DNA of 51,414 nt, from positions 1 to 51,414 of the forward strand of contig CAZCEC010000045.1 in the NCBI GenBank assembly GCA_964497615.1, written 5' to 3'. The stretch is from CAZCEC01 sp964497615. GTDB taxonomy: Bacteria > Chloroflexota > Anaerolineae > Anaerolineales > UBA6663. Below, piece by piece: positions 1 through 8,736 of the stretch. A model generated the notes under the pieces. The model was not told the origin of the DNA. It worked only from the letters and a program-made list of their open reading frames with translations, and did no database searches. The first letter of the stretch is position 1; each line of letters opens with the position of its first letter. The position numbers were made by a program, and so were the translations under genes.

Positions 1-45
1 CTGGCGGTGGTGAGCCTGAGCGGGATTCTGCTGTTGGTTGCGTGA
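1..45 (+). CDS. C-terminal end of an unidentified, probably membrane protein (partial)
   Basis: Only 14 codons and a TGA stop (43-45) lie inside the window. They read as a wholly hydrophobic tail, LAVVSLSGILLLVA, as in the last transmembrane helix of a membrane protein. The stop is 16 bases before the preferred start of uxaC, so the two could be cotranscribed, and a uronate or sugar transporter would make sense there. The fragment is too short to assign a family, and it could be a chance open frame at the window edge. Confidence 0.35.
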   Translation: MAVVSLSGILLLVA

Positions 46-61
46 TGGTTGGAGGCGCGGA

Positions 62-1480
62 TTGAGTTACGGCGCAGGGCTGGCTGAAGATCGATATTTC
101 GACCCCAATCCGGCGGTGCGCGGGCTGGCGCTTGAATTGTACGGCGCGATTGCCAAGCTGCCGCTGGTGTGCCCGCACGGGCACGTAGACGCAAAGCTCT
201 TCGCGGATCCCGACTACCGCTTCGGCAACCCGGCTGAACTGCTGATCACCCCCGATCACTACATCTATCGGATGCTGTTTGCGCGCGGCGTGCGGCTGGA
301 GGACCTGGGCCTCGCCCGGCGCGACGGCGCGCCGGTGGAAGCCGACGCGCGCCGCATCTGGCGGCGGTTCGCGGAGCACTTCTATCTGTTCGCGGGGACG
401 CCCACGGGGCTGTGGCTGCGGCAGGAATTGGCGGAAGTGTTTGGGGTAACGGTCAAGCTCACAGCCGAGACGGCCGACGCGGTGTACGACCAGATCGCAG
501 CGCGGCTGAGCGAGCCGGAGTTCACGCCGCGCCGCCTGTACGAGCGCTTCAACATCGAGGTGCTGTGCACCACCGACGCCGCCACCGACACCCTGGCCCA
601 TCACCAGGCGATCCGCGGCTCGGGGTGGGGCGGGCGCATCCTGCCCACCTTCCGGCCGGATGCCGCGCTGGACATCGCCGCGCCGGGCTGGGCGGGGGAA
701 GTGGCGCGGCTGGGGGAGGTGAGCGGCGTGGAGGTGCGGGGATACGGCGCGTTTATCCAAGCCCTGGAGCAGCGGCGCGCATTCTTCAAGGCCATGGGGG
801 CGAGGGCCACCGACCACGCGGCGCTGGCCCCCTACACGACGCAGTTGTCCATGGCCGAGGCGGAAACAACCTTTCAGCGGGCGCTGAAGGGCACCGCGAC
901 GGCGGACGACGCATCGCGATTTATGGGCCACATGCTGGTGGAGATGGCTCGGATGAGCGTGGAGGATGGGCTGGTGATGCAGCTTCATCCCGGCTCGCTG
1001 CGCAACCACCACACCGGGCACGCGGCGGCGTTCGGGCCGAACACCGGGGTGGATATTCCGTTGGCGACAGAGTACACGCGCAATCTGCGGCCCCTGTTGG
1101 AGCGCTTTGGAGGCGACCCGCGGCTGACCCTGATCCTGTTCACGCTGGATGAGACGAGCTACTCGCGCGAGCTGGCGCCGCTGGCCGGGTTCTATCCGGC
1201 GCTGCGCCTGGGGCCGCCGTGGTGGTTCTTCGATAGTTGGAACGGGATGCGGCGCTACTTCGAGCAGGTGGTGGAGACGGCGGGTGCCTTCGGCTTGGCC
1301 GGGTTCAATGACGACACGCGCGCCTTTCCGTCCATCCCGGCGCGGCACGACCTGTGGCGGCGGGCCGCGGCGGACTGGCTGGCCGGGCTGGCGGCGCGGG
1401 GGATGGTGGACCTGGACGACGCGCACCGCCTGGCGGCGGCGCTGGCCGTGGGGCTGGCCAAGGAAGCATATCGGCTATGA
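62..1480 (+). CDS. uxaC: Uronate isomerase (glucuronate/galacturonate isomerase)
   Basis: Converts D-glucuronate to D-fructuronate and D-galacturonate to D-tagaturonate, the entry step of cytoplasmic hexuronate breakdown. The 472-residue length fits the UxaC family of amidohydrolase-fold enzymes. The metal-binding H-x-H is visible near the N-terminus in LPLVCPHGHVDAKLF (H39 and H41), and a C-terminal NDDTRAFPSIPARHD block matches the family's conserved acidic region. I prefer the TTG at 62 because GGAGG lies six bases upstream; an in-frame TTG at 38 would overlap the previous gene. The stop overlaps the start of the next gene as ATGA. UxaE, at 44318, acts on its galacturonate product. The family call is sure; the start is less so. 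Confidence 0.95.
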   Translation: MSYGAGLAEDRYFDPNPAVRGLALELYGAIAKLPLVCPHGHVDAKLFADPDYRFGNPAELLITPDHYIYRMLFARGVRLEDLGLARRDGAPVEADARRIWRRFAEHFYLFAGTPTGLWLRQELAEVFGVTVKLTAETADAVYDQIAARLSEPEFTPRRLYERFNIEVLCTTDAATDTLAHHQAIRGSGWGGRILPTFRPDAALDIAAPGWAGEVARLGEVSGVEVRGYGAFIQALEQRRAFFKAMGARATDHAALAPYTTQLSMAEAETTFQRALKGTATADDASRFMGHMLVEMARMSVEDGLVMQLHPGSLRNHHTGHAAAFGPNTGVDIPLATEYTRNLRPLLERFGGDPRLTLILFTLDETSYSRELAPLAGFYPALRLGPPWWFFDSWNGMRRYFEQVVETAGAFGLAGFNDDTRAFPSIPARHDLWRRAAADWLAGLAARGMVDLDDAHRLAAALAVGLAKEAYRL

Positions 1481-3276
1481 CGACCGTATCGTTGAACCGG
1501 GCGGAGGTCCCATCGCTGCGCAGCGCCACTGCCCTGCGCATGTTGTGGCGCGCTTACGGCTACCTGAAGACCTATTGGCCGGTGGTGGGCGGGGCTTATC
1601 TCGCCATGTTCCTGATCACCGGGCTAAACATCGCCATTCCGCAGGTGATTCGCGGCATTGTGGATGACGGGCTGCGGCTGGGGGACATGGGCTATGTGGG
1701 CGCGGCGGTGCTGGGCTTGCTGGGGCTGGGGCTGGCGCGCGGGGTCCTCACTTTTATGCAGCAGCGCTGGCTGGAGGTGGCCTCGCAGAACGTGGCCTAC
1801 GACCTGCGGAACGAACTCCAGACCAAGCTGACCGACCTGTCGTTCTCGTATCACGACCGCACGGAGGCCGGGCAACTGCTGTCGCGCGCCATTCAGGACG
1901 CGGAACGCATCCGCTTTCTCACGGGCCGCGCCACGTGGCGGCTGGTTGACGGGACGGTGCTGCTGATCGGCACGGCAGTGCTGATGGTGCTGATGAGCCC
2001 GCCCCTGGCCCTGCTGGTGCTGCTGATCGTGCCCTTCCTGCTGCACCGGGGCCTGGCCTATGCCGGGCGCGCGCGTCCGCTGTCGGTCATGATCCAGGAC
2101 TCGCTGGGGCAGGTGACGACCAGGCTGGAGCAGAACTTGCGCGGCATGCGGGTGGTGAAGGCCTTTTCCCAGGCGCCGGCCGAAACGCGCCGGTTCGACC
2201 AGGCCAACGAAAACTGGTTCCGGCTGTCGGCGCAGTCGTCGCGGCTGGACGCCGTCAACGGCCCGCTGATGGACCTGATCGTCAACGCCGGGTCGGTATT
2301 CATCCTGCTCTTTGGCGGTTGGCAGGTGATCAACCAGACCATCACGCTGGGCGAATTGGTGGCGTTCACAACCTATCTGGCGCAGCTGTCCGGCCCGGTG
2401 CGCACCATGGGGCGGGTGATTCCAGCGATTGCGATGGCAAGCGCGGCGGGCGAGCGCATTTTCGCGGTGCTGGACCAGATGCCCGAGGTGGGTGATGCTC
2501 CGGATGCGCATGTGCTGCCCCCGGCGCGCGGGCACGTGCGTTTTGAGGACGTGTCGCTGGCCTACGATCGGGGCGTCCCACAAGAGCGCCTGCGGCCCGC
2601 GGTAAGCGGCATCACCTTCGAGGCGCGGCCGGGGCAGATTGTCGCCCTGCTGGGGGCCACCGGGGCGGGTAAATCCACGGTGACGTACCTCATCAGCCGG
2701 TTCTACGACCCCACCAGCGGGCGCGTGACCATCGACGGCCACGATCTGCGCACCGTCACGCGCACCTCGCTGCGCAAGCAGATTGGCGTGGTGCTGCAGG
2801 AGACGGTGCTGTTCGCGGCCAGCATCCGCGAGAACATCGCCTTTGGGCGGCCCACCGCCACGGAGGCCGAGATCGTGGCCGCGGCGCAGGCGGCGCAGGC
2901 GCACGATTTCATTCTGAGCTTTCCCGAAGGCTACGACACGCGGGTGGGCGAGAAGGGCGTGACCCTCTCCGGCGGGCAGAAGCAGCGGCTGGCGATTGCC
3001 CGCGCGCTGCTGACCGACCCGCGCGTGCTGATCCTGGACGACGCGCTCGCCAGCGTGGACACCGAGACGGAGCAGTTGATCCAGGCGGCGCTGGACGAGC
3101 TAATGCATGGCCGGACGACGTTCATTATCGCTCACCGCCTGAGTTCGCTGCGGCGGGCGGACCTGATTCTTGTGCTGGAGCATGGGCGCATCGTGGCGCG
3201 CGGGACGCACGAGACCTTGCTGGCGCAGTCGGAGTTGTATGCGGCGATGGTGGAGCGGCAGCAGCGGGCGGCGTAA
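1477..3276 (+). CDS. ABC exporter half-transporter with degenerate Walker B (heterodimer subunit 1)
   Basis: A 599-residue half-transporter with a six-helix membrane domain (about residues 25-320) followed by an ATPase domain. Walker A is GATGAGKST (393-401) and the signature LSGGQ (497-501) is canonical. Walker B ends in ILDDA, so the catalytic glutamate is replaced by aspartate (D522). This is the degenerate-site arrangement of heterodimeric exporters such as TM287/288 and BmrCD. The partner is the next gene, 18 bases downstream. I start it at ATG 1477, which overlaps the uxaC stop. The substrate cannot be read from the sequence; multidrug or lipid export is usual for the family, and a role in glycan metabolism is only suggested by position. 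Confidence 0.94.
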   Translation: MTTVSLNRAEVPSLRSATALRMLWRAYGYLKTYWPVVGGAYLAMFLITGLNIAIPQVIRGIVDDGLRLGDMGYVGAAVLGLLGLGLARGVLTFMQQRWLEVASQNVAYDLRNELQTKLTDLSFSYHDRTEAGQLLSRAIQDAERIRFLTGRATWRLVDGTVLLIGTAVLMVLMSPPLALLVLLIVPFLLHRGLAYAGRARPLSVMIQDSLGQVTTRLEQNLRGMRVVKAFSQAPAETRRFDQANENWFRLSAQSSRLDAVNGPLMDLIVNAGSVFILLFGGWQVINQTITLGELVAFTTYLAQLSGPVRTMGRVIPAIAMASAAGERIFAVLDQMPEVGDAPDAHVLPPARGHVRFEDVSLAYDRGVPQERLRPAVSGITFEARPGQIVALLGATGAGKSTVTYLISRFYDPTSGRVTIDGHDLRTVTRTSLRKQIGVVLQETVLFAASIRENIAFGRPTATEAEIVAAAQAAQAHDFILSFPEGYDTRVGEKGVTLSGGQKQRLAIARALLTDPRVLILDDALASVDTETEQLIQAALDELMHGRTTFIIAHRLSSLRRADLILVLEHGRIVARGTHETLLAQSELYAAMVERQQRAA

Positions 3277-3294
3277 CATGGAGCGAGGCAGTCT

Positions 3295-5121
3295 ATGACA
3301 GTAGCAGTCTCCCAGGGCGGGCCCGGGTCGGCGCTGCGGGGCGCGGCGGCGGAGAGCGGCGCGGGGCAACTCTTCAACTGGCGGGTGGTGCGGCGGATGC
3401 TGGTGTACGTCTGGCCGTACCGGCGGCGGGTGGCCGCCGCGGTTGGGCTGGTGACGGTGTCCACCGGGCTGACCCTGTTGGCGCCGTACCTGGTGAAACA
3501 GGCCATTGACCAGGCCATTGGCCAGGGCAACTCGCCGCTGCTGCTGAGGCTGTCGGTGGCGCTGGCGGGCGCCTACCTGGCACTGTTCGCGGCCACGGCC
3601 GGACAGCGGTTCTTGCTGGGATGGGTGGCGCAGCGGGCGCTGGCCGACATTCGCGCCGACCTGTTCCGGCACCTGCAGCGGCTCTCGATGCGCTACTTCG
3701 ACGGGCAGATCGTAGGCGTCGTCGTCTCGCGGGTCATCAACGACGTGGCCACCATCAGCGATCTGCTGGCGCAGGGGCTGATCTCGGTGGCGGGCGACCT
3801 GCTGGTGCTGGTGGGCATAGTGGCGGTGATGCTGAGTCTCAACTGGCAGTTGGCGCTGCTGTCGTTCGTGGTCGCGCCGCTGGTGGTGATCATGACGCGG
3901 CTGTTCACAGTGCGGGCGCGCACCGCCTACCGCCAGACGCGCTCGACCGTGGCGGCCGTGGTGGGCGAGATGGCCGAAGACATCGCCGGGATGCGGGTGA
4001 TCCAGGCGTTCGCGCAAGAGGCGGTGTCGCGGGCGCGGTTCGAAAAAGTGAACAGCGCCAACCGCAACGCTCACATCCAGGCCATGTCGCTATCATTTGT
4101 ATTCCTGCCGGCAGTGGATTTCCTGGGCGTGATGGCGACCGGCATCGTACTGTGGTTTGGGGGGCAGTTCATGGTCGCGGGCGGGGTGACCCTGGGCGTG
4201 TTGGTGGCATTCCTGGCCTATGTCAGCCGGTTTCTCCAGCCCATCCAGGAGTTGAGCCAGATCACCTCCACCCTGCAATCGGCTATGGCGGGCGGCGAGC
4301 AGGTGGTGCGGCTGCTGGATACCGCGCCGGTTGTCCAGGATGCCCCTGGCGCGGGCGAACTGCCGCCCATCGCCGGACGCATCGCGTTTGAGCACGTCAC
4401 CTTTGCTTACCGGCCGGAAACACCAGTCGTGCTGCACGACATCAACCTGGAGATCGCGCCGGGGCAGACGGTGGCGCTGGTGGGGCCGACGGGCGCGGGC
4501 AAGACCTCGCTGGCCAACCTAATCCTGCGGCTGTATGACGTCACGGAAGGGGCCGTGAAGGTGGACGGGGTGGATGTGCGGACCGTGACGCAGGACTCGC
4601 TGCGGCGGCAGACGGGCGTTGTGTCACAGGACTCATTCCTGTTCGCCGGAACGGTGGCTGACAACATCCGCTTTGGACGGCCGGAGGCCACCGACGCGGA
4701 GGTGCAGGCGGCGGCGGAGTTGGCGAATGCCCATGGCTTTCTTATCAATCTGCCGGACGGCTACGCGACGCGCATTCTGGAAGGCGGGGCGAACTTCTCG
4801 CTGGGCCAGCGGCAGCTCCTGTGCATCGCGCGGGCGGTGCTGGCCGATCCCCGCATCCTGATCCTGGACGAGGCGACGGCGCACGTAGACACCGTCACCG
4901 AGGCGTTGATCCAGGAGGCGCTGGAACGGCTGCTGGCGGGCCGGACGACGGTGGTGATCGCCCACCGACTGAGCACCATCCGCCATGCGGACCTGATCTG
5001 CGTGGTGAGCGGAGGGCGCATCGTGGAACGGGGCGGGCACGATGACCTGGTGCGCGCCGGAGGCGTCTACGCCAATCTATACGAACGCCAATTCGTAAAG
5101 CTGGCCGAGGGGCAGGCATGA
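3295..5121 (+). CDS. ABC exporter half-transporter with degenerate signature (heterodimer subunit 2)
   Basis: A 608-residue half-transporter: an N-terminal membrane domain (about residues 35-330), then an ATPase domain with Walker A GPTGAGKT (397-404) and a normal Walker B ILDEA with catalytic E526. The signature is FSLGQ (501-505) instead of LSGGQ. Because each ATP site pairs the Walker motifs of one subunit with the signature of the other, the defects of the two genes fall in the same composite site: this subunit's poor signature sits against subunit 1's Asp-type Walker B, and the other site is fully canonical. GGAGCGAGG precedes the ATG. The pair is almost certainly one asymmetric heterodimeric exporter; its substrate is unknown. 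Confidence 0.94.
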   Translation: MTVAVSQGGPGSALRGAAAESGAGQLFNWRVVRRMLVYVWPYRRRVAAAVGLVTVSTGLTLLAPYLVKQAIDQAIGQGNSPLLLRLSVALAGAYLALFAATAGQRFLLGWVAQRALADIRADLFRHLQRLSMRYFDGQIVGVVVSRVINDVATISDLLAQGLISVAGDLLVLVGIVAVMLSLNWQLALLSFVVAPLVVIMTRLFTVRARTAYRQTRSTVAAVVGEMAEDIAGMRVIQAFAQEAVSRARFEKVNSANRNAHIQAMSLSFVFLPAVDFLGVMATGIVLWFGGQFMVAGGVTLGVLVAFLAYVSRFLQPIQELSQITSTLQSAMAGGEQVVRLLDTAPVVQDAPGAGELPPIAGRIAFEHVTFAYRPETPVVLHDINLEIAPGQTVALVGPTGAGKTSLANLILRLYDVTEGAVKVDGVDVRTVTQDSLRRQTGVVSQDSFLFAGTVADNIRFGRPEATDAEVQAAAELANAHGFLINLPDGYATRILEGGANFSLGQRQLLCIARAVLADPRILILDEATAHVDTVTEALIQEALERLLAGRTTVVIAHRLSTIRHADLICVVSGGRIVERGGHDDLVRAGGVYANLYERQFVKLAEGQA

Positions 5122-5160
5122 CAACATCGTTCGGACGCGCAGGGACTCAGTCGAGGATGA

Positions 5161-6000
5161 ATGACGATCATTAGGGTTGCGACGTGCCAGTTCCCGGTGA
5201 GCGGCGACCTCCGCCGCAACCTGGGCTTTGTGCGGCGGCAGACCGAGCGTGCCGCGCGGCTGGGGGCGGAGGTGGCGCACTTCCCGGAGGCGGCGCTATC
5301 GGGGTACGCCGGGGTGAACGTGATGACCTGGGACGGCTACGATTGGCCGGCGCTGCGGGCTGCCACCGAACAGGTACAGGACCTGGCGCGCCGGCTGGGA
5401 ATGTGGGTCATCGTCGGCAGCGCGCACCCGCTGTCAGGCGGCCATCTGCCGCACAACTGCCTGTACGTCATCGGGCCGGACGGCGCGCTGGTGGACCGCT
5501 ACGACAAGCTCTTCTGCACCGGCCAGGACTTGAAGCATTACACGCCCGGCGATTACTTCGCCGTCTTCGAGATTCGCGGGGTACGCTGCGGGCTGTTGAT
5601 CTGCCACGACTTGCGCTACCCGGAGCTGTACCGCGAATACTACCGGCGCGGGGTGCGGTGCCTGTTCCAGTCGTTCTACAATGCCAGCTTCGACGGGCCG
5701 ACCATCCACACGGTCATCGCCCAACCGACGATGCAGGCCCACGCGGCCAACAACTACATGTGGATGAGCGTGCCGAACGCGTGCGCGCCCTACCAGGCGT
5801 GGCCGAGTTTCTTTATCTCGCCGGAGGGCCGGGTGCTGGGGACGCTGCGCCGCAACCAGGCGGGCGTGATGGTGATCGAGGTGGACACCGAGGCGCCCAT
5901 CAAGGACAAGTGCGGGTTCCGCGCGAACGCAATGGCGGGGGTGCTGCACAGCGGGGAGACGGTGAAAGACCCGCGCAGCGCGACGAGACAGAGTCTCTAG
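5161..6000 (+). CDS. Carbon-nitrogen hydrolase (nitrilase superfamily amidase) 1
   Basis: Nitrilase-superfamily enzymes hydrolyse amides, carbamoyl groups or nitriles through a Glu-Lys-Cys triad. All three residues are present: E43 in FPEAALSGY, K116 in DRYDKLFCT, and C148 in LLICHDLRYPE. The length of 279 residues is that of a single-domain family member, and no signal peptide is seen. It starts 39 bases after the ABC exporter pair. Its TAG stop shares the palindrome CTAG (5997-6000) with the stop of the convergent gene. A second, only distantly similar carbon-nitrogen hydrolase lies at 16195-16974, inside the glycan gene array. The substrate is not predictable; an N-carbamoyl or N-acyl compound is possible. 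Confidence 0.93.
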   Translation: MTIIRVATCQFPVSGDLRRNLGFVRRQTERAARLGAEVAHFPEAALSGYAGVNVMTWDGYDWPALRAATEQVQDLARRLGMWVIVGSAHPLSGGHLPHNCLYVIGPDGALVDRYDKLFCTGQDLKHYTPGDYFAVFEIRGVRCGLLICHDLRYPELYREYYRRGVRCLFQSFYNASFDGPTIHTVIAQPTMQAHAANNYMWMSVPNACAPYQAWPSFFISPEGRVLGTLRRNQAGVMVIEVDTEAPIKDKCGFRANAMAGVLHSGETVKDPRSATRQSL

Positions 6001-6914
6001 GCGCCCGATTCCGCGAACCACCGTCTGAACTCGGCCTGCATGGCTTGCTGGTCGGCTGGCGCGGGGGTGGCCAGGGGCGGCAGCACGTCGGCAGCGCAGA
6101 TGCCCCACACGCCGAGCATGGCTTTGATCCTCCCATACGTTTGCCCCAACAAGCGATCGCGGCCATAGAGCGCACCCACGGCCTGGAGCCGGCGCTGGCA
6201 CGCTTCGGCCGTCGCGTGGTCGCCGGCCAGCGCGGCGGCGTACATCTGCTGGCACAGGGCGGGGACCAGGTTGCCGCCGGTGGGCACAAAGCCATCGGCG
6301 CCGGCCGCCAGGGCCTGGGCGAAATACGCGCCCGTGCCGCAGAAGATCGAGAAGTCGGGCCGCCCGCCCAGGCGCGCCAGCAACTCCTCGAAGCGCGGCA
6401 GGTTGTTCTCCGAGTCTTTGATGCCAGCCACCTTTGGGTCGGCGCTGAGGGCCTCGATCACGTCCAGGGGCATGGACATGTGGGTGGTGATGGGGATGTT
6501 GTAGAGCACCAGCGGGCCGGCGAGGCGGGTCAGCAGGAGGCGATAGTAGGCGTGCTGCTCGTCGGGGCTGAGGGCGAAGTAGGTGGGCAGGCGGGCGACG
6601 AGGGCATCCACCCCGGCGGCCAGGTAGGCTTCGGCGGCCTCGATGGATTGGCTCAGGCAGTTGGCGCTGATGCCGGCATATAGAGTTAGCCGGCCGCGGG
6701 CGTGCTCGGCGGCGGCTTGCACCAGGCGCAGCCGGTCGGCGGGGCAGATGGAGGCGTCTTCGCCAGTGGTGCCCAGGAGGAGCACGCCCGCCACGCCGCC
6801 AGCGATCAGGTGATCCAGCAGCCGGCGGACGCCGTGCTCGTCCAGGCCGCCCTGCGGGGTGAAGGGCGTCACCATCGGGACGACTACGCCGTGAAATCGC
6901 TTCAGGTCTGTCAT
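5997..6914 (-). CDS. DapA/NanA-family aldolase or lyase 1 (2-keto-3-deoxy acid type)
   Basis: A class I aldolase-fold protein of 305 residues. The Schiff-base lysine is K166 in VAGIKDSEN, the catalytic tyrosine is Y138 in LYNIP, and the substrate carboxylate loop is LLGTTGED (47-53). Family members cleave or form 2-keto-3-deoxy sugar acids, N-acetylneuraminate or dihydrodipicolinate. A sugar-acid lyase is more plausible here than lysine biosynthesis, because every neighbour is a carbohydrate gene. I place the start at ATG 6914, ten codons inside the longest frame, since the extension MARRTGKKVG looks non-native. It is the last gene of the long minus-strand array, and its stop overlaps the convergent gene. 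Confidence 0.92.
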   Translation of the reverse strand: MTDLKRFHGVVVPMVTPFTPQGGLDEHGVRRLLDHLIAGGVAGVLLLGTTGEDASICPADRLRLVQAAAEHARGRLTLYAGISANCLSQSIEAAEAYLAAGVDALVARLPTYFALSPDEQHAYYRLLLTRLAGPLVLYNIPITTHMSMPLDVIEALSADPKVAGIKDSENNLPRFEELLARLGGRPDFSIFCGTGAYFAQALAAGADGFVPTGGNLVPALCQQMYAAALAGDHATAEACQRRLQAVGALYGRDRLLGQTYGRIKAMLGVWGICAADVLPPLATPAPADQQAMQAEFRRWFAESGA

Positions 6915-6936
6915 GCCAACCTTCTTCCCCGTGCGT

Positions 6937-8643
6937 CTAGCCAAAGTTGTTATACGAATACCGGGTGGCGAAGCCGTTCAGAGTCTTGATCAGGCGGCGG
7001 CGGTAGTAGCCGGGCGCCTCGGCGATGAACTCGTCCAGCAGCTCGCGGTGGCCCAGGCGGCTCTCCACTGCCCACTCGCTGATGTGCGGGGCGCGGCGCT
7101 CGCTGTCATTGAGGATGAAGCCGTCGGCCCCGGCGGCGTAGGCCTGCTGGGCTTGCCGCGCGAAGTCCTCGCCCGGCTGAGAGCGGGGCATCAGGTCGGG
7201 CCAGATGCGGACCGTGGGGCTCAGCGACCGCCAGCGCTGAATCAGCTCGGGGATAAAGCCCTGTACCGGCCAGAGGTAGTCCACCAGTCCTTCGCGCAGC
7301 CAGGTGTCCACGTCGCAGGTGTAGTTGATGGGGTCGAAGGTCTTGCCAGTGTCGTACTTGCTGGGGTAGCCGTAGAAGGTGATGGCCAGCTCGCGGCCCG
7401 GCTTTTCGTTCACGAGGGCGCGCACCTCGCGGACGAAATCAGTGGTGTAGCCAGCAGTGTGCTCGATCCAGCGCGCATCGTCCTCGGGCAGGGTGCGCGG
7501 GTCCTCGCCATACTTGGCCTGAAATGCCTCCACCACCGGGGGCTCGTACAGCACGAAGGGCTTGAAGCGGTGTAGGAAAAGCGTCAGCCCGTCGAGGTCG
7601 TAGTTCTCCTGCGCCTCGCGCAGCAGCGAGAGCCAGTAGGCGCGCACCTCCGGATAGGCGAGGCTGAAGCTGGTGGTGGGGTTGCCTTCCTTGTCGCGTT
7701 TGGCCCACTCCTGGTGCTCCCAGAAAAAACGCACCTGGTCCACCGGGCCCAGGGCCATCGGGTAGCCGGCGCCGATCATGCGCAAGGCCACAAACATTTT
7801 CAGCCCGTGGTCGTGGGCCAGTTCGGCAAACGCCGCCACCGGGTCCACCCACTCCGCCGGCCAGCGGTTGCCGGGCGCGCCGATGTCGGCGATCTTGGAG
7901 GGGTGGATGGTGAATTGGCCGCGGATGGCCTCTACGTTGAAGACGGCGCAGTCGTTATCGAGGGCGGGCAGGATTTCGTGGCGGAACCAGTCGCGGTCGG
8001 TGGGGTGAAAGAAGTTGCGGCCGTTGATGTGGCCCGAAATCTGGCCGGGGCAGTAGATGTAGCCGATGTTGCGCGTGTCAGGTCGGGGCCGACGGCGCTG
8101 CCAGCGCGTGACGCCCGCGGCATCGAGCGGCACGAGGCGCACATAGGACAGGTTGGAGATGCCGCCCAGGGGCGCGCTCCAATACGGGGCGATGGGCGGG
8201 CGCAGGTGCAGGGTCTGGCCGGTGAGGTCGGCAGTCTTCCAGTAGGTCTCCTGGATGGAACGCGGGATGTACTTGCCCTTGCCCAGCCGGCCGGCGCCTT
8301 TGTCGAAGCCGATAAGCTGCTCGGCGGCCACGCGTGTGTAGCCGAAGTCGCGGCTGAGCTTGACTTCCAGGTCGCCGTAGGCCGACCACTCGGTATGGTT
8401 CATCGTGTCGCCATAGAAGGGCTTGCTGTAGTTGATGCCCAGGTAGATGTCGTGCGGGCCGGATAGGTTGAGGGGCAGGGTGATCTCGCCCGCGCCCAGG
8501 TCGGGGCTGGCCAGCGCCATCACTCCCTTCAATCCGTCCTCGGTTTCATAATCCACCAGCCGCCAGTGACCGGGGGTGTTCGCGCGGGCGAGGGCGGAGG
8601 CGGGCTGGGCGAGCGAGAGATCGGAGAGGTAGATGTCAGGCAT
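6937..8643 (-). CDS. GHL10-like barrel protein 1, candidate glycoside hydrolase
   Basis: A 568-residue protein that I can place only by resemblance to family-10-like glycosyl hydrolase barrels (GHL10, COG1649 type). Residues 1-185 look like an all-beta domain. From about 190 a TIM-barrel pattern follows, with VEAIRG (E238), WVDPVAAFAELAHDHGLK, MRMIGAGYP, DGLTLFLHRF (D351), IWPDLMPRSQPGE and GADGFILNDSERR. It has no signal peptide. AGGAG lies about six bases before the ATG. It is clearly paralogous to the 17109-18848 protein: these blocks are shared in order and both end in NNFG. The duplicated gene, the glycan setting and the conserved acidic residues make a new or poorly described hydrolase family likely, but catalysis is unproven. 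Confidence 0.82.
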   Translation of the reverse strand: MPDIYLSDLSLAQPASALARANTPGHWRLVDYETEDGLKGVMALASPDLGAGEITLPLNLSGPHDIYLGINYSKPFYGDTMNHTEWSAYGDLEVKLSRDFGYTRVAAEQLIGFDKGAGRLGKGKYIPRSIQETYWKTADLTGQTLHLRPPIAPYWSAPLGGISNLSYVRLVPLDAAGVTRWQRRRPRPDTRNIGYIYCPGQISGHINGRNFFHPTDRDWFRHEILPALDNDCAVFNVEAIRGQFTIHPSKIADIGAPGNRWPAEWVDPVAAFAELAHDHGLKMFVALRMIGAGYPMALGPVDQVRFFWEHQEWAKRDKEGNPTTSFSLAYPEVRAYWLSLLREAQENYDLDGLTLFLHRFKPFVLYEPPVVEAFQAKYGEDPRTLPEDDARWIEHTAGYTTDFVREVRALVNEKPGRELAITFYGYPSKYDTGKTFDPINYTCDVDTWLREGLVDYLWPVQGFIPELIQRWRSLSPTVRIWPDLMPRSQPGEDFARQAQQAYAAGADGFILNDSERRAPHISEWAVESRLGHRELLDEFIAEAPGYYRRRLIKTLNGFATRYSYNNFG

Positions 8644-8736
8644 AGAGGACTCCTATTGGGGACGACCGACGACCGAAGGCAGCGGGCATTGGGCGACGCA
8701 CATCCAAAGGCAGCGGGTGGGGGTAAGTGGCGGGCT

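Noticed and set aside
1624..2904. Long open frame opposite the first ABC exporter gene, and similar ones opposite most genes (for example 11443-13218, 31882-33144, 40755-42137)
   Set aside because: They are antisense shadows produced by high-GC codon use. Their translations are low-complexity, rich in Arg, Pro, Gly, His and Gln, with no recognisable motifs, while the opposite strand has a clear protein family.
5997..6914. Lysine biosynthesis dihydrodipicolinate synthase dapA
   Set aside because: The family is broad, and two divergent copies lie in a glycan locus without other lysine genes.
8664..8722. Direct repeats of AGGCAGCGGG and GACCGACGACCG in the 93-base gap upstream of the GHL10-like gene
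   Set aside because: They are short and only two copies each; they may be a relic of a dispersed repeat but give no clear structure.
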